A stretch of DNA of 64,000 bases from Siphonodentalium dalli (Eukaryota > Mollusca > Scaphopoda > Gadilida > Siphonodentaliidae): assembly GCA_032622095.1 (NCBI GenBank), contig CP136064.1, positions 191,073,794 through 191,137,793 on the forward strand, in the 5' to 3' direction. Shown here piece by piece: positions 55,561 to 64,000 of this stretch. Made by a program: the position numbers and the translations under genes. The number at the start of each line of letters is the position of its first letter. The first letter of the stretch is position 1. The notes beneath the pieces were generated by a model. That model did no database searches. It had not been told where the DNA came from and worked only from the letters and a program-made list of their open reading frames with translations.

Positions 55561-56710
55561 GACACCCCCCCCCCCCCCCCCATATGTCATGTTTCGAATT
55601 TCTATAGCCTACTCTTGACTAAAGGGTAGAGAACCGAGTAGATATTCATGGCGTGCATGATCGATCTAGGCTATGTATATTCGGAATATAGGCCTACGTG
55701 TACACAGGCCCGATATTTTTTTAAAGCTTGAGTTGTCCCATGTTTGAAATTGTTTTATAAATCCGTTCACTGTGTGAAATCTTCGAGACGTATTACTCTG
55801 CAATGCCACGTGTGTTGTTCCCAGAAACGTAAATATTGATGACCCCAATTCCGGGAATCGGGCTAAAAATAGAACATACGACATCTCGTGTTAAGACTGC
55901 ACTCAATTGTGCATGCATTAATTGTGTCATCGGCGATTCGCGATTAAATACAAATCTTTTACATTTGCCATAATATATGTATTTCTTTATTTCCTCCATA
56001 TTTAAAAGTCGGATGTATTTAAACATATTACAAACACAATTAAGCTTTGAAGATAGTAGCCGCAATGCCGAAATAAATCTTAGAATTTAATCAATTGATG
56101 GATCTGTTCTATTTTTAGAAAGTTAAAGTAGCCGCTTGCATTAAGGCCTACTATACATATTTGGGTATGCTCCCCGTGAATTTATTTATTGATTTTGAAG
56201 ATTTCCCGATGGGTGGGGTGTATTGTCCAGGTAAAATACCGATATTGTACGAAGCACCCACTGATCACCACAGTATAACATATAATAGTTCTATGACACG
56301 TGTCCCCTGATACTTTAAAACTTTATACTAACGATTTCTCATATTAGGAAACTATTAAATCTATAATAAAGATAGGCCTATAAAACATAAAAGTCCGGAG
56401 TAATCCCGATACAGAAACTTTCCAAACAACATGCGTTGTTTTCGGAATATGATACTCCGAAATGAAAGTAAACTCCGATAGAATCACGATAGACTATGTA
56501 AATATTCCGATAATTTCCTGAAAAACGTATATATAACTATCGGTATCCTATCGGGAAATCTATCGGGATCCCGATAGTAGTTTTGAGATGACCCCTTACC
56601 CATATTTCTGCTGTGGTTAAGGAGTCGATTATTTAGGGCATTACTGTAATTTGATAGGGAACCATATAATAAAACCAACAATCTGCTACCTGTGTGCATT
56701 TTGCACCATC

Positions 56711-56975
56711 TTAATCCATTCTATACTTAATATTCATTGATAATTAGCTATCCCTTAGAAAATAAGTGTTCAGATAATAAGTTCAACAAACGACTATATA
56801 TAGGTCTGAACTTATTATCTGAACATTTCCCTCCAATAAGCAGGACTATTTTTGTACTTGTAATGTCTGTCGTCTGCTTCTTTTTTTCTGAAAACCCCTC
56901 AAGATGAATAATAGACCATTCCAATGTATACTTTTATAACTGAGTGGGAGAAACTATTCAGTATAGAATGGTTAA
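56711..56975. mobile_element. MITE family C, copy 6
   Basis: TTAA at 56711-56714 and 56972-56975. Central inverted GTTCAGATAATAAGTTCAAC and GAACTTATTATCTGAACATT. The most complete member with both TTAA sites. Confidence 0.8.
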
Positions 56976-57162
56976 TTATGTTGACTCATAAAATAGCTGA
57001 ATACTGTGATGAACACCTCAGTTCTTTTCTGTTATATCCAATTGTTACATATTTCCATTTTCTCAAAAAGCATTCCAGTATGTTGTATTGCTCATTACAT
57101 TCCATTATATCTTTATCTATTGCAAGCAGATATTACATAAGATAATTACGTAATATAAAGTT

Positions 57163-57315
57163 ATTATACAATGTTGTGTACAGTATGTGTTTTCTTGTAC
57201 GAGTCCAGGTTGTGGTGAAAAGTCATATTGGACGAGACACGCAGTCCAATGTGACTTTTCACCAAAACCTGGAAGAGTACAATAAAACTTATACTGTACA
57301 CAACATTGTATAATG
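57163..57315. repeat. Fold-back palindrome
   Basis: The arms TATACAATGTTGTGTACAGT and ACTGTACACAACATTGTATA continue inward through GAAAAGTCATATTGGAC and its complement. The stem is about 70 bp with TA-rich flanks. Related GTCATATTG phrases recur at 57580-57640. Confidence 0.75.
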
Positions 57316-57747
57316 ACATTTTTATTATCCATCTGTATGTTTATCCAAAGTTTGGGAATAAAACTTCTGTGGTTATTTTTGGTATTTGTCGGCACTTAAT
57401 TCTCTATAAAAGCCTGTATTTTATCATCATAAAGCATGATTTGTAACAGTAAACACGGAAATGAAAAAAAAACTCAATGCGGAAGTGAAACGCTAAATCC
57501 ATCAGTGTTGCACGTGCATCACAATTTCACCGATTCATTTCGCTATAGTTAAATCGTGACGTCACATAGTCCTGATAAAAAAGTCATATTGCACACTTGG
57601 GAGTCCAATATGACATTCGGGAGTCCAATATGACTTTTTCCCGGATTATCATGTGGCGGATTTTGCCCAATCCGAAAGAGTGTTAGTTAAGGGATGGATA
57701 ATAATTACGTAATATGAATGCATGTACAATCAAACATTCTGTTCCAG

Positions 57748-57912
57748 GTTACTATTGCCCAGCGGGTGCAGCAAATTACACTGACTATCCCTGTCCAGCG
57801 GGGTACTATTGTACAAACTCAACACAGTATTGGAATCAGTATTCATGTGGTGTGGGGACATACAATAACATGAGTGAGAGAACTAAACCAGAAGATTGCC
57901 TCCCTTGTTTAG
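57748..57912 (+). CDS. Exon 26 of the GYYC-repeat gene
   Basis: 165 nt, phase 1-1. The acceptor is ctgttccag and the donor is TTTAG|gtatgt. It encodes YYCPAGAANYTDYPCPAGYY, CTNSTQYWNQ, SCGVGTYNNMSE and DCLPCLG. Joined to exon 25 it gives CPAG-YYCPAG, which skips the usual PSGxC step, so an exon may be missing before it. Sequons NYT, NST, NMS. Confidence 0.9.
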
Positions 57913-57939
57913 GTATGTGTGTTATCCCTTTATTTACTA

Positions 57940-58140
57940 AATGGATTGTTCCACACAGTTGGTGAGAAATGTTCAGATAATCAGTTCAACAAACAACCAT
58001 ATATGTGGTTTATTGTACCCCAATTATTTTTTTGGGAAGTATTAAAATAGCCGATGTTCGTCCATCTGTCTGTTGAGCCATGTGTCCGGCACATTCAAAT
58101 CCAAACTGTTTCAAGTATATTTTCCTAGTGTTTACCTCAA
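57940..58140. repeat. Family C fragment and family E-like fragment
   Basis: GTTCAGATAATCAGTTCAAC (family C) is followed by CCCCAATTATTTTTTTGGGA and GTCCATCTGTCTGTTGAGCC (family E-like). Both are truncated. Confidence 0.4.
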
Positions 58141-58580
58141 TATTGTTTAGACTTGAGCAGTTTGGACGGTAATTGTTTTTATGCGAATTTGCAATGGCCA
58201 GCAATTATCTTTAAATGTATAGAGCGTTTAATTCACATTTCCGATTTTATCATTAAATTTCACATTTATATTTTGTTCGAGGTGGAGGAAAAAGTGGATC
58301 AATTCAAAATGGTGGCTACTAGCCTGATATTAGAATAACTTCTGGTTTAGTGACCTGGTATATTCTCATACCAGGTGAGTAATTATTGTCGCTGATTGGT
58401 CGATTTGAATTGGAGACATGGTAATATTTGTTACCAATCAGATACTCAAACCGCATCTGTCTCTCCTAAATATTGTAAGATCTGATATAATAGTTGCAGG
58501 TATTAGAATGATAATTAACCCTTTAATATAAACTTGTGTATCCTTATGCTTTTTAAATGTCTTTTCTGGAATATTTTTAG

Positions 58581-58865
58581 GTGGATATTATTGTGAACAA
58601 ACTGGATTATCTGCCCCTAGTGGATTGTGCACTGCCGGGTTTTACTGTAGTGGTGGCTCCGCAACAGCCATGCCATCTGGTGTTGGAGGTGATGAATGTA
58701 CAGCTGGTTACTATTGTCCAGAGGGGGCATCATACCCTGTGCCCTGTACACCGGGACATCACTGCGGGAATAACAGGCTTAACCAGACATCGGGGCTGTG
58801 CTTGTCTGGTTATTATTGCGCAAGACTGGCTGAAGTTCCCAACCCAACTGACGGAAATGTAACAG
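58581..58865 (+). CDS. Exon 27 of the GYYC-repeat gene
   Basis: 285 nt, phase 1-1. The acceptor is aatatttttag and the donor is ACAG|gtaaac. It encodes GYYCEQTGLSAPSGLCTAGF, YCSGGSATAMPSG, ECTAGYYCPEGASYP, PCTPGHHCGNNRLNQTSG, LCLSGYYCARLA and a linker ending NVTG. Five aromatic-Cys steps. Sequons NQT and NVT. Confidence 0.92.
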
Positions 58866-59363
58866 GTAAACAACATTATGAAAGATTTGTTCTGAAATGA
58901 ACAGCTACTGGATATTTATATGCCAAAGTCTATTGAACAGCCGTTTTATATATCTCTATAAATTTCTAATAAGGAGCATTTTCACTTATCACTAACACAT
59001 AGTTGCTTTTTATTTTGTGGGAAAATGAGCCTGAAACCACTTATGAATTTAGTCTGCAGAGATGTGACAAAATATGGACAATTTATTGAAGTAAAACCTA
59101 AATCGAAATTCAAGTCGTGTGGTGATGGAAAGCATCAGGCTTTGACTTTGCAAACACGTATGAAGTGCTTCCTATATTTTACATTGCTAATGTTGTTTGT
59201 CAGATAATTCCCTTGTGTTCCACTAAAGTATATGGTAATACCAGAGTAATTAAAATTATTTATGGTTTCGGATATCGGCTCATGAATCAGATTTATTAAT
59301 ATAAATAATCATCAACTATTTAATAAATGAATGTTAAGTGTGTTGATGTGAAATGAATCCAAT
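58866..59363. other. Intron 27, left part
   Basis: AT-rich, no exon-like or repeat features recognised. Confidence 0.4.
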
Positions 59364-59624
59364 TTAACCCTTTTTATAGTAAGTGGATTCTCCCAGTCAG
59401 TTAAAATGCGTACATCAGAATGGTATATTATTGATTTGGAGGGATGTTAAGGTGATAAAAGCAGAGAACAGATAAATAAAAGTGCAGAAGGAGTCCTATT
59501 TATTGAGGGAAATGTTTAGATAATAAGTTCAACAATCGACCTATGGTCATTTGTTGAACTTATTATCTGAACATTTCCTTTGGGATAACTACTCGTCAAT
59601 GATGCTTTAGTATGGAAAGGGTTA
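59364..59624. mobile_element. MITE family C, copy 7
   Basis: TTAA-CCCTTTTTATAGTAAGTGG to TAGTATGGAAAGGG-TTAA. The inner palindrome (AATAAGTTCAACAATCG...GTTGAACTTATT) is intact. Confidence 0.8.
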
Positions 59625-59634
59625 AAGGAAACTA

Positions 59635-59847
59635 CAGTAATTCCCTAAATAATCGACTCTTTAACAACAGCAGAATTATGGGTAACTTTTCAGGATTTAG
59701 TCGGAAATATGGCTTGTTGCCATTCATCGGAAAGCTCTCACCGAGAGCTTTCTGATAAATGGCAACAAGCCATATTTCTGACTAAATCCTGAAAAGTTAC
59801 CCATAATTCTGCTGTTGTTAAGGAGTCGATTATTTAGGGCATTACTG
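59635..59847. mobile_element. MITE family A, copy 11
   Basis: TA-CAGTAATTCCCTAAATAATC to GGGCATTACTG-TA. Full length, with arms almost perfectly complementary. Confidence 0.88.
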
Positions 59848-59903
59848 TATCTCTGTACATTCACAATAACTGATTTGAAATTCCTAGAAAACACCAATTA
59901 CAG

Positions 59904-60707
59904 GTGATATCTGTCCACAAGGAAGCTATTGTCCAGAAGGAAGTGCAGCCCCGAGTCTGTGCCCGGATGGCAGCTTTATCAACAGCACGGGAAACCATGC
60001 TGAATCTGATTGTGTGGCATGTACAGCGGGCCATCACTGTGCAGGAAGCGGCAACATCCTCCCATCAGGATTATGTCAGGCAGGGTACTACTGCCCAGGT
60101 GGAGTAGACAATCCAACACCTCCAGAATACAACTGCACGATTGGTCATTATTGTCCTGAAGGCAGCTCCGAACCAATCAGATGCTGGTCTGGATCATTCC
60201 AAGATGAGATACTGCAGTCGATGTGTAAAAACTGCCCGGCCGGATATTTCTGCGATAACACCATTGAACCTGTTGTTCTGTACAATAATTCTGCATGTCC
60301 TGTCGGTTTCTATTGTCCAGAAAACACAACTTTTAACACCCAATATCCATGCCCGACAGGAATGTTTAGTAATATCACAAATCGTGTGGATGTCACAGAA
60401 TGTCAGCTCTGCTCTGGTGGTCGTTATTGTGAGACTGAAGGCTTATCTGAACCGAGCGGTGAATGTGCCCCTGGGTACTTCTGTATAATCGGATCTAACA
60501 GTTCAACACCAGTAGAGGGAGATAACTATGGAGTGTGCCCAGAAGGGTTCTATTGTCCAGCAGGAAGTGCCACTCCACAATCTTGTCCTCCTGGCACCTA
60601 TAATCCAGCCATCGGCAGACAAAACATTGATGAATGCACTAATTGTACGGGCGGACATTATTGCTCTGATTTCAACATGACGGCAGCTGGACCTCAGTGC
60701 GCTGCAG
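59904..60707 (+). CDS. Exon 28 (804 nt) of the GYYC-repeat gene
   Basis: 268 codons, phase 1-1, more than twice any other exon. The acceptor is accaattacag and the donor is GCAG|gtaagg. In order: DICPQGSYCPEGS, LCPDGSFINSTG, CVACTAGHHC, GLCQAGYYCPGG, CTIGHYCPEGSSEPIRC, CKNCPAGYFCDNTIEPVVLY, ACPVGFYCPENT, YPCPTGMFSNIT, CQLCSGGRYC, ECAPGYFCIIGSNSS, VCPEGFYCPAGS, SCPPGTYNP, CTNCTGGHYCSDFNMT. From GLCQAG onward it aligns collinearly with exons 17-21 but lacks their four introns. Several sequons. Confidence 0.95.
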
Positions 60708-60755
60708 GTAAGGATGTGTTCTTATAAAAAATGTATATAACAAGATGGTTTTGTA

Positions 60756-61005
60756 TTAACCTTTCCATGTCTGGAGCTTCCTGAAATTTTGCGAAAACCC
60801 TGTGACAATGCATTCTCTTTCCCATAGGGAGACTCCCATATATTAGTGAATACATTGGCCGAACAATATTTACCATAACCTTGTAAGCCAGTGCATTCTC
60901 TTATATATGTTAGGCTGTCTATGGGAGACTCGCATATATAAGAGAATGCATGACACAGGATCTTTATTGCTGCACCAGTGCAGAACTCTTTCATGAAAGG
61001 GTTAA
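60756..61005. mobile_element. MITE family B, copy 9
   Basis: TTAA-CCTTTCCATGTCTGGAG to TTTCATGAAAGGG-TTAA. The second hairpin (GTGCATTCTCTTATATATGT) is complete; the first is shortened. Confidence 0.78.
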
Positions 61006-61397
61006 AGTTATTTTTAAATATCCAACAGCAGATATGGTATAAAAATGCTGTTCAGATCAAAAATAGATAAATTCTGTTACTTTGAATGAGAATTTCTTAC
61101 TTGTAGAGATTTTCGTTGGATATAGTTTGACAATGTGGGGGATGTAGTATGGTGAAAGTTAGAAATCTTAAATTGATTTCAACCTCTCATTTCACTATCA
61201 GATTCCATGCTATGTTTTTTACCAGATAAAAATACTTATTGAAAAAAACTATGATTTTTATTGCTGACTGAAGAAAGCTTCCACGATGGTACAGTAACTG
61301 GTTGACAAATTGTGTCATTTGGTTAGAACTTTTTTCAAATGACATTGAATTATTACAGATTTTTTCCTCTAGCCCATTTTAATTCATTGAATTGCAG

Positions 61398-61580
61398 GAT
61401 ATTACTGTCCGACTGGGTCTGATGAATCCACAGAGATACAGTGTACAGCTGGTCATTACTGCACAGACGGCAGTCTGACACCCACACCCTGTTCACCTGG
61501 GACCTTCTCCAGCACACCTGGTCTGACTGCTCAATCACAATGTACCAACTGCACGGCAGGATTCTACTGCCCCGATTCAG
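61398..61580 (+). CDS. Exon 29 of the GYYC-repeat gene
   Basis: 183 nt, phase 1-1. The acceptor is ttgaattgcag and the donor is TCAG|gttagt. It encodes YYCPTGSDESTEIQC, TAGHYCTDGSLTPTP, CSPGTFSSTPG and CTNCTAGFYCPDSG. It continues the collinearity of exon 28 with exons 21-22. The open phase 1 end means the gene goes on beyond the window. Confidence 0.92.
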
Positions 61581-61589
61581 GTTAGTCTA

Positions 61590-61752
61590 CAGTAATGCCC
61601 TGAATAATCGACTCCTTAACCACAGCAGAATTATGGGTAACTTTCAGGATTTAGTCGGAAATATGGCTTGTTGCCATTCTTCGGAAAGCTCTCACTGTGA
61701 ATGGCAACAAGCCATATTTCCAACTAAATCCTGAAAAGTTACCCATAATTCT
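61590..61752. mobile_element. MITE family A, copy 12
   Basis: CAGTAATGCCCTGAATAATC starts 9 bp after the exon 29 donor. The right end is truncated after ACCCATAATTCT. Confidence 0.82.
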
Positions 61753-61818
61753 ACACTAGTAGCCTGCTGAACAATTTCCTGATGGGAGAGCCAAACCTGC
61801 AAATAAAATGAAATGGTA

Positions 61819-62089
61819 TTAACCCTTTCATGACAGGAGATGCGCTGGTGCAGCATTAAAAATCATGTGCCAGTGCATTCTCTTATATATGCAAGTCTCC
61901 CATAGGGAGCCTCACATATATAAGAGAATGCACTGGCTTACAAGGTCAAAGTAAATATTGTTAGGCCAATGAATTCTCTTATATACACGTGTATGTGAGG
62001 CTCCCAATGGGAGACTCACATATATAAGGGAATGCTTTGGCACAGGGTTTTCACAAATTTTCAGGAAGTTCCAGTCATGAATGGGTTAA
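61819..62089. mobile_element. MITE family B, copy 10
   Basis: TTAA-CCCTTTCATGACAGGAG to CATGAATGGG-TTAA, with two complete hairpins joined by AAGGTCAAAGTAAATATTG. The best-preserved short-subtype member. Confidence 0.85.
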
Positions 62090-62307
62090 TGAGTGACACA
62101 ACTTTTTGACAAACAATTCAGTTTAGCTTATTTGTGAGCGGTTTATGTAATATCAACCTATATAGACATTATTCCCTTAGGAAGATACTCATATGGCTTC
62201 TCAACAAAAGAGACTGTACTAAAGTTAATAACCATATTATGGAGAAATTTTGTTTTCACAGTTCCGATACTATTAAACATTGCCAACCAGCATTCACACT
62301 TGCCTTA

Positions 62308-62573
62308 TTAACCCTTCCATGACTGGAGATTTATGAAATTTTGCGAAAACCCTGTGCCAATTAATGCATGCTCTTATATATGTGATTCTCCCATATGGAG
62401 CCTCACATATATAAGAGCATACATTGCCTAACAATATTTACTGTGACCTTGTAAGACAGTGCATTCTCTTATATATGTGAGGCTCCCTATGGGAGAATCG
62501 CATATATAAGAGAATGCACTGGCACAGGATCTTTAATGATGCACAAGCGCAGCTCCCTTCATGAAAGGGTTAA
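62308..62573. mobile_element. MITE family B, copy 11
   Basis: TTAA-CCCTTCCATGACTGGAG to TTCATGAAAGGG-TTAA. The counterpart of copy 4 within the inverted duplication. Confidence 0.83.
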
Positions 62574-62840
62574 ATATCCTCAGTTCAAATAGCTACAAAA
62601 AACTCACATTTAGCCCAAACAAATACAAATTCTGTGTTCTCGGGCACCTCCCTCCTCACTGAATGTTCTTTTAAAAAGCCTCGTCAAATACTATTTTCAA
62701 TATTTTCTGTTAGAAATATTGGATTTGAACAATGAAAATTAATTTTTGGAGTATGATTTTGAGAAAAAAAATTAAAATAAATAGCATCCCTCCCTCATCT
62801 CAAAATTGAGATCTAATTGCTTGAGAACACAGATAATTTA

Positions 62841-63052
62841 CAGTAATGCCCTAAGTAATCGACTCCTTAACCACAGCAGAATTATGGGTAACTTTTCAGG
62901 ATTTAGTCGGAAATATGGCTTGTTGCCATTCATCAAAAGCTCTTACCGAGAGCTTTCTGGTGAATGGCAACAAGCCATATTTCCGACTAAATCCTGAAAA
63001 GTTACCCATAATTCTGCTGTGGTTAAGGGGTCGATTACTTAGGGCATTACTG
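62841..63052. mobile_element. MITE family A, copy 13
   Basis: Full-length: CAGTAATGCCCTAAGTAATC to TTACTTAGGGCATTACTG. The counterpart in arm 1 (30502) has lost most of one arm, showing change since the duplication. A tail fragment (ATTATTTAGGGCATTACTG) follows at 63101-63122. Confidence 0.88.
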
Positions 63053-63194
63053 TAGTTATATACCAAAGATAAATTCAGATCTGACATCAATTCACTGACA
63101 TCAATTATTTAGGGCATTACTGTATATTCTTGATTACCAACACTTCCAAAGTAAGCTGAACTGTCATGTTTTTGTGCTATTTTATGTTACCTTC

Positions 63195-63440
63195 TTTACC
63201 ACTTTCTTTACAAAATGGATCTTTCCATTCTATTATAGAAGAACAGTCCATTATTTATTGGAGGGATGTTCAGGTAAAATGAGCAGACACAGTTTGACGA
63301 TAAGATAATAAAAGTGCAGAAGGACTCGCATTCTTCAGTGGGAAATGTTCAGATAATAAGTTCAACAAACGACCTATTATTATGTGAACATTTCCTAAGC
63401 GAACTACTCGTCAATGAGTATTTAGTATAGAAAGGGTTAA
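63195..63440. mobile_element. MITE family C, copy 8
   Basis: ATTGGAGGGATGTTCAGGTA, GTTCAGATAATAAGTTCAAC and AGTATAGAAAGGG-TTAA. The left end is degraded. Confidence 0.65.
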
Positions 63441-63481
63441 GTTGTATGAGCTGAAAGTGGAAATGAGAGCTGAAAGTGGAA

Positions 63482-63586
63482 CTGAGAGCTTTCAGATGAA
63501 TGGCAACAAGCCATATTTCTGACTAAATCCTGAAAAATTATCCATAATTCTGCTATGGTTAAGGAGTCAATTATTTAGGGCATTAA
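63482..63586. mobile_element. MITE family A, copy 14 (right arm)
   Basis: From the palindrome centre GAGAGCTTTCAG to TTTAGGGCATTA, then decayed. Confidence 0.72.
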
Positions 63587-64000
63587 TATACTTTTATTGA
63601 TATACTTATGAAAACAATAAAATGTCACGACTACAATAAAACTAAATGAAAAACAAACATACATGTAATTTAGAAACACTAGTAGATTATACCCATTTGA
63701 GGTTAAACTTTTCACAATTTGGGTCTTTTTCATGACAATATTTTATGCTTTTTCATCATTATCAATCAGTATTCCAAACATGATATGCAAGATATTGCAT
63801 CTTTCTTTAGGCAGCTACCTGAGTTTTGAAAAGAATTGTTAATGTTATTTCATCATCATGAACTGAACCGAATACGGTAATACAGACGGAATGCGTCTTT
63901 CTCAGTAAGCGACCTGTTTAACGAGGTTATGGGCCGGTACTTACCGCGGTGATACCACAAAAATACCGCGGTAATCATTCTGTACCGCGGCGGAGGGCTG
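63587..64000. other. Window end, intron after exon 29
   Basis: AT-rich until about 63890, then a GC-rich tail with TACCGCGG three times (63942, 63964, 63983). This may be the start of another repeat cut by the window edge. Confidence 0.35.

Larger units (their letters stand above)
52430..56595. mobile_element. PIF/Harbinger-like transposon with TTA duplication
   Basis: 4166 bp, with inverted ends GGGGTCATCTCAAAACTACT extending about 57 bp nearly perfectly. The TTA target is duplicated at 52427-52429 and 56596-56598, as the intact MITE consensus shows (GAAAAGTTACCCAT). The subterminal regions are full of CCCGATAG/TTCCGATA repeats. A 3-bp TWA-type duplication with G-rich ends fits PIF/Harbinger. 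No transposase motif was recognised, so it may be nonautonomous. Confidence 0.7.
52330..56646. mobile_element. MITE family A, copy 10, split by a larger transposon
   Basis: The left part (52330-52429) ends at CCTGAAAAGTTA. The right part (56596-56646) resumes TTACCCATATTTCTGCTGTG to GGGCATTACTG. The TTA is present on both sides of the insertion. The outermost left end is missing. Confidence 0.8.
1238..61580 (+). other. Partial gene: giant cysteine-rich GYYC-repeat extracellular protein, 29 internal exons
   Basis: This is the overall gene model; the exons are listed separately. The exon lengths sum to 6072 nt and splice into 2024 codons without a stop. All 28 introns are GT-AG. Phases are 21 of phase 1, five of phase 2 (after exons 2, 8, 12, 14, 19) and two of phase 0 (after exons 4 and 23). 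The product is a tandem cysteine-rich repeat with about 75 C-x-x-G-Y-Y-C-like steps alternating with C-P-x-G-T-Y steps. Abundant N-x-S/T sequons imply secretion or display at the cell surface. The repeat resembles ephrin-receptor-like / GCC2-GCC3 cysteine-rich modules of large extracellular proteins; ligand and process cannot be inferred. Start and stop lie outside the window. A missed exon is possible, most likely between exons 25 and 26. Confidence 0.85.
62090..63052 (-). repeat. Large inverted duplication, arm 2
   Basis: Reverse complement of 30502-31402, including the B-type MITE at 62308-62573 and the A-type MITE at 62841-63052. Unique shared words include CATTGCCAACCAGCATTCAC and AATACTATTTTCAATATTTT. 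Confidence 0.85.

Noticed and set aside
60141-60488. 115-codon open frame overlapping exon 28 in another frame
   Set aside because: A shifted reading of the cysteine-rich exon; it lacks the repeat pattern that the main frame shows throughout.

Overview
This is a eukaryotic (animal) genomic window. It is AT-rich, with short phase-matched exons separated by GT-AG introns that are packed with palindromic DNA transposons. There are no rRNA, tRNA, CRISPR or bacterial signals. The mix of a giant secreted cysteine-rich protein with MULE, PIF/Harbinger-like, hAT-like, piggyBac-like, Tc1/mariner-like and DIRS elements suggests a marine invertebrate such as a mollusc or other lophotrochozoan, or a cephalochordate. 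The taxon is inference only.

One plus-strand gene spans the whole window and runs off both ends. I could assemble 29 internal coding exons between 1238 and 61580. All 28 junctions agree in reading phase and give one stop-free frame of 6072 nt (2024 codons). The product is almost entirely a repeat of the type C-P-x-G-T-Y, about 12-18 residues, C-x-x-C-P-A-G-Y-Y-C, x-G-x-x-x-P-x-P-C. About 75 GYYC-like motifs are present, with many N-glycosylation sequons. This resembles the cysteine-rich repeats classed as ephrin-receptor-like / GCC2-GCC3 (TNFR-like) domains in large extracellular proteins. No signal peptide, transmembrane segment, start or stop codon lies in the window.

Layout: 1-5315 holds exons 1-3, an old interspersed repeat and a recent 740-bp tandem duplication. 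5316-12095 is a large intron with a complete 3.1-kb Mutator-like element (8-bp target duplication) carrying a broken transposase. 12096-18388 holds exons 4-9. 18389-31516 holds exons 10-16 with hAT-like double hairpins. 31517-41877 holds exons 17-23, a TTAA-flanked element rich in CACGTGAC boxes, and a minisatellite grown from the exon 18 splice donor. 41878-49826 is an intron with a 4.8-kb DIRS-type retrotransposon that has inverted terminal repeats, an internal complementary region and no target duplication. 49827-51364 holds exons 24-25. 51365-57747 is an intron with a 4.2-kb TTA-flanked transposon sitting inside a MITE. 57748-61580 holds exons 26-29, including an 804-nt exon collinear with exons 17-21. 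The rest is intron with more MITEs.

The most notable signals are signs of exon birth and decay inside one gene. These are four decayed duplicate exons in introns, a minisatellite built from an exon-intron boundary, and a five-exon block that reappears as a single intronless exon. A 0.9-kb inverted duplication also links two introns 31 kb apart.
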